A DNA stretch of 64,000 nucleotides, taken from the NCBI RefSeq assembly GCF_048128805.1, contig NC_136016.1:12764676-12828675 (forward strand), written 5' to 3'. Below, piece after piece: positions 63,991-64,000 of the stretch. The notes beneath the pieces are model-generated. The model worked only from the letters and a program-made list of their open reading frames with translations, was not told the DNA's origin and did no database searches. Source of the DNA: Centroberyx gerrardi (taxonomy: Eukaryota > Chordata > Actinopteri > Beryciformes > Berycidae). Both the position numbers and the translations under genes were made by a program. Position 1 is the stretch's first letter. The number at the start of each line of letters is the position of its first letter.

Positions 63991-64000
63991 GACGAGGCAT

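Overview
The window reads as nuclear DNA from a ray-finned (teleost) fish, probably a spiny-rayed (percomorph) one. It holds three vertebrate genes with typical GT-AG introns, and very dense (CA)n, (GA)n and (TA)n microsatellites. It also holds fossils of repeat types I recognise from fish genomes: tRNA-like SINE heads, a LINE-2-type 3' tail, hAT-like ends and a foldback MITE. The species cannot be named from the sequence.

The right-hand 27 kb is gene-rich. Three genes were reconstructed exon by exon, and every joined frame stays open. acsl5 (minus, 44595 to 36815, 20 coding exons, 683 aa) is a long-chain acyl-CoA synthetase. gucy2g (plus, 48182 to 59288, 22 coding exons, 1128 aa) is a receptor guanylyl cyclase of the GC-G type. 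tectb (minus, 63787 to 60808, 10 coding exons, 339 aa) is beta-tectorin, a GPI-anchored ZP protein of the inner ear. acsl5 and gucy2g diverge from a 3.6 kb spacer, while gucy2g and tectb converge. The block tectb-gucy2g-acsl5 matches the mammalian order TECTB-GUCY2G-ACSL5. That shared order supports the gene names, in particular gucy2g, which is a pseudogene in humans but intact here. The three genes are neighbours by descent and do not form one pathway.

The left-hand 34 kb has no protein-coding gene I can support. It is a mosaic of microsatellites, two long polypyrimidine tracts and decayed transposons, and looks like a very large intron or an intergenic desert. At 34.5 to 34.9 kb there is a CpG-richer patch. 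It carries a short minus-strand candidate first exon (12 codons, then a strong splice donor) and a plus-strand donor facing the other way. This looks like a bidirectional promoter. If it is real, much of the left half may be the first intron of that unidentified minus-strand gene.

I saw no RNA gene, no CRISPR array and no clearly new biological system. The points most worth a second look are the intact gucy2g, the candidate bidirectional promoter at 34.5 kb, the foldback element at 28.7 kb, the head-to-head tRNA-like hairpin at 28.5 kb and the open reading frame running back from gucy2g exon 15 into the intron.
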